From contig CAZABP010000023.1 of the NCBI GenBank assembly GCA_964483245.1, positions 1 through 64,000 on the forward strand: DNA of 64,000 nt, read 5' to 3'. Below are positions 44,133 to 53,222 of the stretch, one piece after another. A model generated the notes under the pieces. That model ran no database searches, had not been told where the DNA came from, and saw only the letters and a list, made by a program, of their open reading frames with translations. Made by a program: the position numbers and the translations under genes. Numbering within the stretch: position 1 is the stretch's first letter; every line of letters begins with the position of its first letter. The DNA comes from CAZABP01 sp964483245. GTDB taxonomy: Bacteria > Planctomycetota > UBA1135 > UBA2386.

Positions 44133-46982
44133 ATGCACGCTCCTGTCCGAATCCTGCTCGCAGGTGGCCTCGCCCTGCTCACCGGTTGCCACCGCTCCAG
44201 CACCGGCTCGACCGGTGCCCTCGCCGCCGTAGGGGAACGCCCGCGGGTCGAGCGGCATCTCGCGCATGCCGAGATCGCGGCCGGCAAGATCCCGCTCGAC
44301 GATCTGCTCGCGCACGGCGAGCTGCTGTTCACGGCGAGCTTCAACACACTCGATGGGGCGGGTCGCCCCGAATCGACCGGGACCGGCGCCGCGCGCCCGC
44401 GCCGCACCGGCGACCAGGCGATGAACCGGATCTCGGCGCCGGATGCGAACGCCTGCTCCGGCTGCCACAACCTGCCATTCCCGGGCGGCGGCGGGGACAA
44501 CGTGGCCAACGTGTTCGTGCTGGCGCAGCGGCTGCCGCACGTGAACTTCGACGGCGACGCTGGGGACGGGTTTGCCGAGCAGCACCTCGACACGGTCGGC
44601 AACGAGCGGAACACGCTCGGCATGTTCGGCGCCGGATACATCGAGCTGCTCGCGCGCGAGATGACGGTGGATCTGCTGCGGACCCGCGAGGCTGCCATCG
44701 AGGCGGCCCGGCGCTCCGGCCGTCCCGCGACCGCCGCGCTGGTCGCCAAGGGCATCTCGTTCGGTCTGCTGACGGCAAAGCCGGACGGCTCGCTCGACAC
44801 CAGCGCCGTCGATGGCGTCGACGCGGACCTCGTGATCAAGCCGTTCCACCAGAAGGGAGTCGTCGTCTCGCTGCGTGAGTTCACGAACAACGCGATGAAC
44901 CACCATCACGGCATGCAGAGCAGCGAGCGGTTCGGCATCGGCATCGATGTCGACCGCGACGGCCACGCGGACGAGCTGTCGGATGGAGACATCACGGCGG
45001 CGTCGCTGTGGCAGGCGACGTTGCGTCCGCCGGGGCGCGTCTGGCCCGGCACGAGCGGTGTGGAGCGCGAGGCGGCCGAGCGCGGCGAGGCGTTGTTCCT
45101 GTCGGTCGGCTGCGCCGAGTGCCACGTGCCGGTGCTCCGCCTACAGGATCCGGTGTTCACCGAACCGGGGCCGTTCAACCCGCCGGGGAACCTGGGCGCG
45201 GCGAACACGCCGACCGTGGCCGTCGACTTGACTGCGGCCGGCAGCGGGTCGCGTCTGCAGCGCGAGCGGGATGGGTCCGTCCTCGTGCGGGCGTACACCG
45301 ACTTCAAGCGCCATGACATGGGGGATCAGCTGGACACCGAGAAGCTCGTGCAGGCAGGCGTGCCGACGCGCGAGTTCCTCACGCGCAAGCTGTGGGGCGC
45401 TGCCAACGAGCCGCCGTTCATGCACCACGGGCGCGCCACGACGCTCGACGAGGCGATCCGCATGCACGGGGGCGAAGCGGAGCGCAGCCGCGACTTGTAT
45501 GCCGCGCTGCCTGCCGCCGAGCGGAATGCGATCCTGGAGTTCCTGACGACGCTGCAGGTGCTGCCGGAGGATGCCGCCGCGATCGAAGTCGATGGCGAGC
45601 CGTCCGGGACGATCGGCGAAGAGCCGGTGATCCAGCGGCATCTGTCGCCAGCCGACGTCGCTGCCGGCGGGATGTCGCCGGAGCAGCTGTTCACGGCCGG
45701 CGAGCACCTGTTCGCCGCCAACTTCAACACGCTCGATGGCGCCGGGCGGCCGGCGAGCACGGGCACCGGGGCACCCCGCGAAGCGCTCGCAGCGCCGCAC
45801 AACTTCAACCGGATTTCAGGTCCGGATGCGAACTCCTGCGCCGGCTGTCACAACCTGCCGCGCACCGGTGGCGGCGGGGATCTCGTGGCGAACGTGTTCG
45901 TGCTGGCGCAGCGGCTGCCGGACGTCAATTTCGACGCCGGAGCCGGCGACGGCTTCGGCCACCACCATCTCGATGACGTCGGCAACGAGCGCAACACGCT
46001 TGGGATGTGGGGCGCGGGATACGTCGAACTGCTCGCGCGCGAGATGACGGCCGAGCTGCTGCTGCAGCGGGAGCAGGCACGCTACGAGGCGAGGAGCGCC
46101 GGCGAAGCGGTCCGCAAGCCTCTGGCGGCGAAGGGCGTCTCGTTCGGCACGCTGACCGCATATCCCGACGGCAGCGTCGATGCGAGCGCAGCCGAAGGCA
46201 TCGATGCCGACCTGATCGTCAAGCCGTTCCACCAGAAAGGCGTCGTCGGCACGTTGCGCGAGTTCACCAACAACGCGCTGAACCATCACCACGGGATCCA
46301 GAGCAGTGAGCGCTTCGGGCCAGGCGTGGATGCGGATCGGGACGGTCACCGCGACGAGGTCACCGCAGCCGACGTCACGGCGCTGACGCTGTACCAGGCG
46401 ATGCTCGCAGTCCCGGGCCGCGTGCTGCCGGCGGACGCGGCACGGCGTGCCGCCGTGAACTCAGGTGAAGCGCTGTTCGAACGGATCGGCTGTGCCGAGT
46501 GCCACCGTCCCTCGCTACCGCTCGAGTCGTCGCTGTTCACCGAGCCCGGCCCGTTCCACCCGCCGGGGAATCAGCGCCTGGTCGACGTCGAACAGCCGTA
46601 CGCGGTCGACCTGAACCAGCATGGTGCGCTGCCGCGGTTGCAGGCGCGGCCGGACGGGGTCACGCCGGTGCCGCTGTACTCGGACCTGAAGCGGCACTAC
46701 CTCGGCCCGGAGTGCGACAACGAGAAGGTCGTGCAGGCCGGCGTGGCGACCGGGCAATTCCTGACCCGGAAGTTGTGGGGGTTCGCCAGCGAGCCGCCGT
46801 TCATGCACCACGGGCGCGCCTCGACGATCACCGAGGCGATCGAGATGCATGGGGGTGAGGCGGCGCCGGCCCGCGCGGCCTGGCGCAAACTCGCGGTGCG
46901 CGAGCAGGCCGCGCTGCTCGACTTCCTGCAGTCGCTGCAGGTGCTGCCGCGCGACACGCCGCAGACGGTGGTTCAGAAGTAG
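44133..46982 (+). CDS. Tandem-duplicated di-haem oxidoreductase-family lipoprotein (four CxxCH sites)
   Basis: This 949-residue protein starts with a lipoprotein signal (LAGGLALLTGC, Cys19). Two homologous units follow, about 40-480 and 490-940. Each has a NTLDGAGRPxSTGTGA opening, a first haem site (CSGCH or CAGCH) before NLP, VGNERNTLGM-GAGY-ELLAREMT, VIKPFHQKGVV, LREFTNNAxNHHHG-QSSERFG, a second haem site (CAECH), TEPGPF-PPGN, and the closing EPPFMHHGRA. The family (DHOR, related to cytochrome c peroxidase/MauG folds) usually has one such unit of about 450 residues. It should act at the outer face of a membrane in electron transfer; substrate unknown. The end overlaps the convergent transporter gene by 10 bases. 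Confidence 0.9.
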   Translation: MHAPVRILLAGGLALLTGCHRSSTGSTGALAAVGERPRVERHLAHAEIAAGKIPLDDLLAHGELLFTASFNTLDGAGRPESTGTGAARPRRTGDQAMNRISAPDANACSGCHNLPFPGGGGDNVANVFVLAQRLPHVNFDGDAGDGFAEQHLDTVGNERNTLGMFGAGYIELLAREMTVDLLRTREAAIEAARRSGRPATAALVAKGISFGLLTAKPDGSLDTSAVDGVDADLVIKPFHQKGVVVSLREFTNNAMNHHHGMQSSERFGIGIDVDRDGHADELSDGDITAASLWQATLRPPGRVWPGTSGVEREAAERGEALFLSVGCAECHVPVLRLQDPVFTEPGPFNPPGNLGAANTPTVAVDLTAAGSGSRLQRERDGSVLVRAYTDFKRHDMGDQLDTEKLVQAGVPTREFLTRKLWGAANEPPFMHHGRATTLDEAIRMHGGEAERSRDLYAALPAAERNAILEFLTTLQVLPEDAAAIEVDGEPSGTIGEEPVIQRHLSPADVAAGGMSPEQLFTAGEHLFAANFNTLDGAGRPASTGTGAPREALAAPHNFNRISGPDANSCAGCHNLPRTGGGGDLVANVFVLAQRLPDVNFDAGAGDGFGHHHLDDVGNERNTLGMWGAGYVELLAREMTAELLLQREQARYEARSAGEAVRKPLAAKGVSFGTLTAYPDGSVDASAAEGIDADLIVKPFHQKGVVGTLREFTNNALNHHHGIQSSERFGPGVDADRDGHRDEVTAADVTALTLYQAMLAVPGRVLPADAARRAAVNSGEALFERIGCAECHRPSLPLESSLFTEPGPFHPPGNQRLVDVEQPYAVDLNQHGALPRLQARPDGVTPVPLYSDLKRHYLGPECDNEKVVQAGVATGQFLTRKLWGFASEPPFMHHGRASTITEAIEMHGGEAAPARAAWRKLAVREQAALLDFLQSLQVLPRDTPQTVVQK

Positions 46983-48349
46983 CGCAGCGCCAGATACACC
47001 TGCGCGATCCCGACGGTCAGCACGACCGTCGGCACGCCGTACGCGAAGAACCGCCAGAACGAGATCTTGTGCCCGGCGCGCGTCGCGATGCCGACGACGA
47101 CGACGTTGGCCGAGGCACCGATCAGCGTCGCGTTGCCACCCAGGCAGGCGCCGAGCGCCAGCGCCCACCAGACGGTCATCAGCTGCGGGTCGTGCAGCGT
47201 CTCCAACGGCAGGGCGCCCGGATCGGCGGCGCCGGAGTGGTAGAGCTCGTTCGCCATGTCGAGCACGAGCGGACTCATCGTCGCGACGTACGGGATGTTG
47301 TCGACGATCGCCGACAGCACGGCCGATGCCCACAGGATCACGGATGCGGTCGCCGCGGTGTCGTCGCGCGTCGGCGCGGTCGCCTGGATCACGAGCTGCG
47401 AGATCTCGCTGACGATGCCGACCTTGACGATGCCGCCGATGACGATGAACAGGCCGATGAAGAAGAAGATCGTCGTCCACTCGACGTCGGCGAACACGCT
47501 GTGCGGGTCCCCGCGCGAGATCAGCAGCAGCGTCGCGGCACCGAGCAGCGCGATCGTGGCCGGTTCGAGGTGCAGTGCGCCGTGCAGCATGAAGCCGAGC
47601 AGCGTCAACACGAGCACGGTCAACGCCTTCCGCGCGAGCCCGATGTCCTTGATCATCTTGCGCTCGTCCATCGCGAGGATGCGCTGCCGCTTCTCCTCGT
47701 CGACGTGCAACCGCTTGCCGAACACGAGCTTCATCAGCAGCAGCGATGCGACTCCCATCACGATCACGGCCGGCGTCAGATGGATGATGAAATCCATGAA
47801 GTCGAGGCGCGCGCGCGACGCGATCATGATGTTCGGCGGATCGCCGATCAGCGTCGCGGTACCTCCGATGTTGGACGCCAGCGCGTTGACGATCAGGAAC
47901 GGCACCGGATCGATGTCCAGCTCGTCGGCGATCAGCAACGTGACCGGCGCGATCAACAGGACCGTCGTGACGTTGTCGAGGAACGCCGAGCCGACCGCGG
48001 TCAGCACGGCGAACGAGACCATGATCCGGAACGGCCGGCCGCCGGCGCGCTTCGCGGCCAGGATCGCCGCGTACTCGAACAGACCTGTCCGTGAGAGGAC
48101 GTTGACCAGAACCATCATCCCGATCAGCAGGAACACGACCCCGTGGTCGATGCCGAACCGTTCCGAGTGGAACGCTTCCGACTGCGACAGGATGCCGAGC
48201 GCCATCGTCAACGCGCCCCCGAACAGCGCCGCCTTCGTCTTGTGCACCTTCTCGGAAACGATCGCGACGAACGTCAGCACGAAGATCGCGCCGGCCAGCC
48301 AGTAGCCGGGCGGGACCTGCGCGCCGTTCTCCTGCAGCCAGTTCAGCAT
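46973..48349 (-). CDS. ArsB/NhaD-type ion transporter
   Basis: This 458-residue integral membrane protein has about 11-12 hydrophobic helices and the family motifs LIGMMVLVNVLSRTGLFEY, SAFLDNVTTVLLIAPV, NIGGTATLIGDPPN and, in the second half, AIVDNIPYVATMSPL and CLGGNATLIGASANVV, showing the inverted repeat of the IT superfamily. Members export sodium or protons in exchange, or metalloid oxyanions; with no ars genes nearby a Na+/H+ (NhaD-like) role is more likely. It follows the CBS protein at 48363 by 13 bases, which may regulate it. Confidence 0.9.
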   Translation of the reverse strand: MLNWLQENGAQVPPGYWLAGAIFVLTFVAIVSEKVHKTKAALFGGALTMALGILSQSEAFHSERFGIDHGVVFLLIGMMVLVNVLSRTGLFEYAAILAAKRAGGRPFRIMVSFAVLTAVGSAFLDNVTTVLLIAPVTLLIADELDIDPVPFLIVNALASNIGGTATLIGDPPNIMIASRARLDFMDFIIHLTPAVIVMGVASLLLMKLVFGKRLHVDEEKRQRILAMDERKMIKDIGLARKALTVLVLTLLGFMLHGALHLEPATIALLGAATLLLISRGDPHSVFADVEWTTIFFFIGLFIVIGGIVKVGIVSEISQLVIQATAPTRDDTAATASVILWASAVLSAIVDNIPYVATMSPLVLDMANELYHSGAADPGALPLETLHDPQLMTVWWALALGACLGGNATLIGASANVVVVGIATRAGHKISFWRFFAYGVPTVVLTVGIAQVYLALRYF

Positions 48350-48362
48350 GACAGGCTCCGAG

Positions 48363-48806
48363 TCAGGACGTGGCGTGACGGGTGACCATCCACAGCACGC
48401 TGCGGCGGGTCAGCGAACCGATGAAACGCTCCCCGTCCAGGACCGGCAGCGTCTTGCGATCCTTGGTGATGAACATCGCGACGGCCTGGATCACGGCGTC
48501 GTCGGGGCGGAGCGAGTCGATCTCGGTCGACATCAGCTCGCGCACGCGGGTGTGCTTGAACTTCTCGAACTTCTCTTCGAAGTAGCCGGCGTGGATCACG
48601 TCGGCGAGCCGGCCGGCCATGTCGACGTATGCCGGTACGATCCGCTGGAACACGTCCTTGACCGACACCATGCCGACCAGCTTGTCGCCATCGAGCACCG
48701 CGGCGGTCGTCTGGTTGCTGTTCAGGACGCTCTCGATGAACTCGAGGACCGTCGTCTCCGGTCCCACGGTCAGCGGGTTGGGGAGGATCGCATCACGGGC
48801 GAGCAT
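48363..48806 (-). CDS. CBS-domain protein (two CBS motifs)
   Basis: This 147-residue protein consists of a CBS-domain pair: LPNPLTVGPETTVLEFIESVLNSNQTTAAVLDG with LVGMVSVKDVF, and VRELMSTEIDSLRPDDAVIQAVAMF with LPVLDGERFIGSLTRRSVL. CBS pairs sense adenosyl nucleotides or ionic strength. It has a strong ribosome binding site (GAGGTGAT) and lies 13 bases before the transporter gene, so it is likely a soluble regulator of that transporter. It has no other domain. Confidence 0.92.
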   Translation of the reverse strand: MLARDAILPNPLTVGPETTVLEFIESVLNSNQTTAAVLDGDKLVGMVSVKDVFQRIVPAYVDMAGRLADVIHAGYFEEKFEKFKHTRVRELMSTEIDSLRPDDAVIQAVAMFITKDRKTLPVLDGERFIGSLTRRSVLWMVTRHATS

Positions 48807-48936
48807 GCGGGATCACCTCGGCGCCTAGGGCGGCGGAAAGCGCAGATGCGCGACGCCCGGGTGGGGCGTCCGGGCAGCGGGCGGCGGAAGACTAGCGGCG
48901 CAATTCCGAGCGCCGCTGCCAATTTCTGCCGCCGCG

Positions 48937-51591
48937 TCAGCGGTTGCCGGCCGGCGCCTGCTCGACCAGCCAGCTCGGATCGAACCGGTAGAGGTCGTGA
49001 TCCCAGACCGGTTCGGGTGCGCTGGCGACCAGCACGCCGATCCGGCGTGGTGCGTACAGCGGGACCAGCAGCGCAGCTTCGTCCAGTCGCTGCTGGATCT
49101 GCGCATACACCGCTTCGCGCGCCTGCTCGTCGGGGATCGCGACGGCGGCCGCGATCAGCTCGTGCAGCCGCGCATCGAGCGGGACGAACTGCGCCCGCTC
49201 GGCTGTCGTCGCGGCTGGGCGCGGCAGGAACCGGCTGACGATCGTCGTGTGCGGGTCATACGGGACGCCGTGCGTGGCCTCGAGCCAGAGATCCGGTGGC
49301 GGCCCTTCGGCCGTGGCGTCGCCGCGCGCGCGCGGCTCACTTGCTACGAGCTCGACCGGGATCCCGCCTGCCGTGAGCTGGGCGGCCACCGCCTGCGCCA
49401 ACCGCCGCAGCCCGCGCGCCGGGCCGGGCAGCGCGAAGCGCAGCGGCTGCGCCGGCGCGGCGCCCGGGGTGGGTGCCTGCGGCGGTGTTCCCTGCGGCCA
49501 GATCCGGACCGACGGCGCCGCCCAGCCGGTGCTCGGATCGGCGAACCCATGCTCGACGTCACGGACCAGCCCCGCGCGGTCGATGCACGCCGCGATCCGA
49601 CGGCGGAGCGTCACGTCGCTGGTCGGGCCTTCGGTGCAGCGCAGCCGCAGGATCCGCATCGACGAGCCGGGCGCTTCGACGACACGGAACCGCGCGTCGC
49701 CGCGCAGCGCAGCCGCACGCACGGGATCGACCGGCACGAGCCAGCTCGACAACACGACGTCGACGTCGCCGCGCAGCAGCGCGTCGAGGGGGTCGGCCCC
49801 GCCGTCGATGTCGATGCGGACGAGATCCAGGAGAGCCTTGGGTGCGGGAGCTGGGTCCGCGAGTTCGTAGCGCAGCACCGCGCCACCTTCGCGCACCTCC
49901 ACGAATCGGAATGGACCGCTGCCGATCGGGCGGCGGAACGCACCCTCGCGGTCGAGCGCCCCGGGACCGCGGATCGCGCACGGGTTGATCGCGCAGAGAT
50001 CCGGCAGCAGCGCATGCGGACGGTCGAGCGTGATGCGCAGCTCGTGAGCGCCGAGCGCTTCGACGCTGCGGATCCGTTCGTTCGAGCTCAGCCACGAGTG
50101 CTCCGGCAGACCGACCCAGCGGCGGAAGTGCACCGCGACATCCGGCGCCGTCACCGCGCGGCCATCGTGAAACTGCGCATCCGGTCGGAGCTGGAACGTC
50201 CAGGTGCAACCATCCGGGCTGAGCTGCCAGGACGCCGCGAGCTGCGGCGCGATCCGGCCGGCGGCGTCCCGCCGCACCAGCGTCTCGTAGATCAGTGACT
50301 TCGTCTCGAAGCCGCCCTGGTAGTTCAGCGGCGACAGCTCGGTCGTCGCGATGTCGCCGGCCTTGGCTGCGATCCGCCATGGGCGCGCCGGCGTGCCCGG
50401 CTTCGGCGGGTCTGCACCGGCCGGCTCCGCCTCCTCGACGGCGACCCCGCGCAGCCCGTATCCGGGCGGCCGGCTCAGCAGCACGACCTGGCCGCCGAAC
50501 GTCGAACCGATCAGCTCGTCGGTGCCGTTGCGGCCGTCGACTTCGGCCATCGCGAGCCAGTGTCCCTGCTCAGTGTTCGTGTGGATCGTCTCGACCCGCC
50601 ACGGCTGGCCCGGTGTGCGCGAGATGAGCTGCAGCCGGCGCGAGTAGCCGAACACGGCCAGTGACTCGCGCGCCGGATCCTCGTGGAACCTGCCCGCCGC
50701 GATCCCGCGCGGCCCCTGTGGGCCGGCATAGACGACTTCGCGCAGCCATCGCCCGCCCGGCTGCTGCTCGAAGCGCAGCACGACGCCGTCGTCGCGCGTT
50801 GCATACAGCACCTCCGGCTGCCCGTCGCGCGGTGGCCGGCGCGCGACGCGGCCGAGGCCCATCGGCTCCTGCGCGATCGGTTCGATGCGCAGCGCATCGG
50901 CGTCCAACTCGGCGAGGGCCAACAGGCCGCTGCGCGCAACGACCGCGAGCCGCGACGGCAGGCCGGCGCGTCCAGGAATTGTCACCGCGTCGCGCACGCG
51001 GCCGCCTACGTCGCCGATCCGGCGCGAGGAGAAGCCGCCGTCACCATTGCCGGGCACGAGCTCGTGGACGGCACCGGAGATGGCGAACACGAGGAGCTCG
51101 GCGCCGCCAGCCCGGGGGCGGAGGTCGGCGGCGACGAGCGTGTGCACTTCCTCGCCCGGGAGATGCGCGATCTCGGTCGTCTCGAGCGCGAACTTGCCGG
51201 CCGGACGTGGGACCACATGGATCCGATGCACGTTGCCGGCACGCCCGGCGACGTAGACCTCCGGACCGGGGATCCGCGGGTCCACCTCGGCGACATCGGA
51301 CAACGCGAGCCACTGGTTGTCCGGGATCACCGAGTGCGGGGTCCACTTCCCGCTGTAGCTCACCAACACGGTGAGGCGCCCCTTGTCGTCGCAGGCGAGG
51401 ATCTCGGGACAGCCATACTGCGGCAGCCACTGCGCGGCGCGGACGTACCAGATTCCGCCATCGCTCTGATGCGCGACGAATGCGTGCCAATCAGCGGTGG
51501 CCGGCAGGGGGACTTCCCCCTGCGTGGGATCCTGCGCCGCGAGCGGAAGACCCGCGGCGCACAGGAACGTCAGCACGTGCAGCAACTGCAT
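48937..51591 (-). CDS. Secreted beta-propeller fused to a NikA/OppA-type solute-binding domain
   Basis: This 884-residue protein has a signal peptide (GLPLAA before Q20), then about 350 residues of FG-GAP-like propeller (QYGCPEILACDDKGRL, PGPEVYVAGRAGNVHRI, GTDELIGSTFGGQVVLL), and from about 400 a family-5 solute-binding domain (SLIYETLVRRDAAGRIAP, LAASWQLSPDGCTWTFQLR, FHDGRAVTAPDVAVHFRRW, IGSGPFRFVEV, LRRRIAACIDRAGLVRDV). Such domains deliver peptides or nickel to ABC permeases, but none is encoded nearby, so it may serve binding or sensing. I chose the ATG at 51591; upstream codons are Arg/Ser-rich. The propeller gene at 51599 precedes it by 7 bases. Confidence 0.9.
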   Translation of the reverse strand: MQLLHVLTFLCAAGLPLAAQDPTQGEVPLPATADWHAFVAHQSDGGIWYVRAAQWLPQYGCPEILACDDKGRLTVLVSYSGKWTPHSVIPDNQWLALSDVAEVDPRIPGPEVYVAGRAGNVHRIHVVPRPAGKFALETTEIAHLPGEEVHTLVAADLRPRAGGAELLVFAISGAVHELVPGNGDGGFSSRRIGDVGGRVRDAVTIPGRAGLPSRLAVVARSGLLALAELDADALRIEPIAQEPMGLGRVARRPPRDGQPEVLYATRDDGVVLRFEQQPGGRWLREVVYAGPQGPRGIAAGRFHEDPARESLAVFGYSRRLQLISRTPGQPWRVETIHTNTEQGHWLAMAEVDGRNGTDELIGSTFGGQVVLLSRPPGYGLRGVAVEEAEPAGADPPKPGTPARPWRIAAKAGDIATTELSPLNYQGGFETKSLIYETLVRRDAAGRIAPQLAASWQLSPDGCTWTFQLRPDAQFHDGRAVTAPDVAVHFRRWVGLPEHSWLSSNERIRSVEALGAHELRITLDRPHALLPDLCAINPCAIRGPGALDREGAFRRPIGSGPFRFVEVREGGAVLRYELADPAPAPKALLDLVRIDIDGGADPLDALLRGDVDVVLSSWLVPVDPVRAAALRGDARFRVVEAPGSSMRILRLRCTEGPTSDVTLRRRIAACIDRAGLVRDVEHGFADPSTGWAAPSVRIWPQGTPPQAPTPGAAPAQPLRFALPGPARGLRRLAQAVAAQLTAGGIPVELVASEPRARGDATAEGPPPDLWLEATHGVPYDPHTTIVSRFLPRPAATTAERAQFVPLDARLHELIAAAVAIPDEQAREAVYAQIQQRLDEAALLVPLYAPRRIGVLVASAPEPVWDHDLYRFDPSWLVEQAPAGNR

Positions 51592-51598
51592 CGCGTTC

Positions 51599-52969
51599 TC
51601 AGAGGATCGTGAGCTGGATGCCGGGCGAGGCCGCGAACTGCGTCGGCGACTCGATGACGATCGCCTGCCCATACAGCGAGATGCCGCGCAGCTCCGGGAT
51701 CGGCGGGACCGGGAGGTTCAGTGTGGCCTTGTTGCCTTGCGGCGTCGGGGTGTAGGACGCCCAGACCTGGAATGGATCGATGTGCAGGTCGACCCCGAGG
51801 ATCTTGATCGGCTGCGCCAGGCGCGCCGTCGCGAGCAGCACGATCGGTGCCCCTGAGATCGTCGGCGTGCCGAGCATCTGGAGGCCGAAGCTGGCATTGC
51901 CCGGCTCCGGCAGCCCGCCGGCATTCCGCTCCAGGATCCAGGAGTAGCTCGCGTTGCCGGACGTGCCGTTGGCATACGCCTCCGGATTGTGATTCACGTC
52001 GACGCCGGCGATCGTGGCGCGGTTCGGGCTCGCGAGGACTGCGGAGGTGCCGCTCGGCGTCACCCACAACAGCGAGCGCGGCGGGATGCCTGCGTTGGCC
52101 GACGCGACCGCAAAGTTGCCGGTCACGCTCTCGACCACGACCGCATTGGCCGGGCCGAACGTCGTCGGGATCGGGGTGACCTGCTTGGTCGTCGGATCGA
52201 TCCGGAACAGGTTCGGCGGGCCGTTCAGCGCCGTCGCCAGGATCGTGCCATCGGCATCGACCGCGAGGTTGGAGACGCCGCACGGCAGCGTCGCGATCTG
52301 CGTCGCCGTGCCACCGGCCGGCAGCGGCACCGCCCAGACGTCGCCGGCAGTCGTCGAAATGTAGTTGCCGACATACGCGGTCTTCCCATCACGCGAGGCG
52401 GCGAGTCCGTTGATGACTCCCGGGAACGGATTCGGACTCGTGACCGGCACGACCGACAGCAGACCGCTGTCAGTGTCGAGGATCCCGATTCCCTGCATGT
52501 TGTAGCTCTGTGTCTGTTGCTGGGCCAAAGGCCCGCTGGTCAGGTCCGTCGCGGCGACGAGCACCCGGCCATCCGGCAGCAGCGCGCACTGCGGGATCTC
52601 GCCCGCACCCGCGCTGGTCCCCATGCTGAACAGAGCTGCGCGGTAGACGTCGTTGCCGCGCAGCGACAGCACGTGCAGATCGACCGAATGGCTGCTCGGC
52701 GCGCGCTCGCCGACGAGCAGCGCCTCGTCGCTGGCTCGCCGCACGACGCAGGCCGCACCCTGGCGCCCGGCCGGATCGTAGGCGAGGTCCTTCGACAGGC
52801 CGGTCACGGCGACGAATGCCGTATTGGGATCGCGCGGGTGCGAGAAGAACACGCCACACTCACCGGCCGTGCCTTGGAACGAACACCAGACGTACCAGCC
52901 ATCGGGGGTCTGCGCCGGCGTCAGCGCAGCGAGGACGGGGAACAGGAACGGAACGAGAGCGGCGCGCAT
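51599..52969 (-). CDS. Secreted beta-propeller protein of unknown function
   Basis: This 456-residue protein has a signal peptide (AALTPA before Q20) and YVTN/NHL-like propeller repeats (GIGILDTDSGLLSVVPV, VINGLAASRDGKTAYVGNY, VSNLAVDADGTILATALNG, NLFRIDPTTKQVTPI). The last 100 residues form a beta-rich tail (FGLQMLGTPTISGAPIVLL, VWASYTPTPQGNKATLNLPV, GISLYGQAIVIESP) of the kind found at the ends of other secreted proteins here. The propeller-SBP fusion starts 7 bases downstream, so the two are co-transcribed. Its start is divergent from the binding-protein gene at 53223, over a 253-base region that should hold both promoters; I see no clear element in it. Confidence 0.8.
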   Translation of the reverse strand: MRAALVPFLFPVLAALTPAQTPDGWYVWCSFQGTAGECGVFFSHPRDPNTAFVAVTGLSKDLAYDPAGRQGAACVVRRASDEALLVGERAPSSHSVDLHVLSLRGNDVYRAALFSMGTSAGAGEIPQCALLPDGRVLVAATDLTSGPLAQQQTQSYNMQGIGILDTDSGLLSVVPVTSPNPFPGVINGLAASRDGKTAYVGNYISTTAGDVWAVPLPAGGTATQIATLPCGVSNLAVDADGTILATALNGPPNLFRIDPTTKQVTPIPTTFGPANAVVVESVTGNFAVASANAGIPPRSLLWVTPSGTSAVLASPNRATIAGVDVNHNPEAYANGTSGNASYSWILERNAGGLPEPGNASFGLQMLGTPTISGAPIVLLATARLAQPIKILGVDLHIDPFQVWASYTPTPQGNKATLNLPVPPIPELRGISLYGQAIVIESPTQFAASPGIQLTIL

Positions 52970-53222
52970 CGCGGTCTCCGAGGTTTGGGGAAGCAAGAGG
53001 GCGACGATCGCAAGGCAAGCGATGTGCCGCCGCGGCGCGAAACGGTGCGCGTGCCCTGCAATTGCGCACGCACGTGGGTCTCGCCATCTGCTGCCCGCGC
53101 GCGCCGTGCGCGCGTGCCAATCGATGTCGTTACGTGTTCCGCTGCGCGTGTCACGCGACTGCGACAGCCTGCGCTGGCCGCAGCACGCGTGCGCGCCTAC
53201 GCTGCGGCGCGGAGTGTTGTCG

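Noticed and set aside
52970..53222. Hairpin with GTGCG arms around 53050 as a riboswitch or terminator
   Set aside because: The pairing is imperfect, there is no T-run, and GC-rich sequence gives such matches often.
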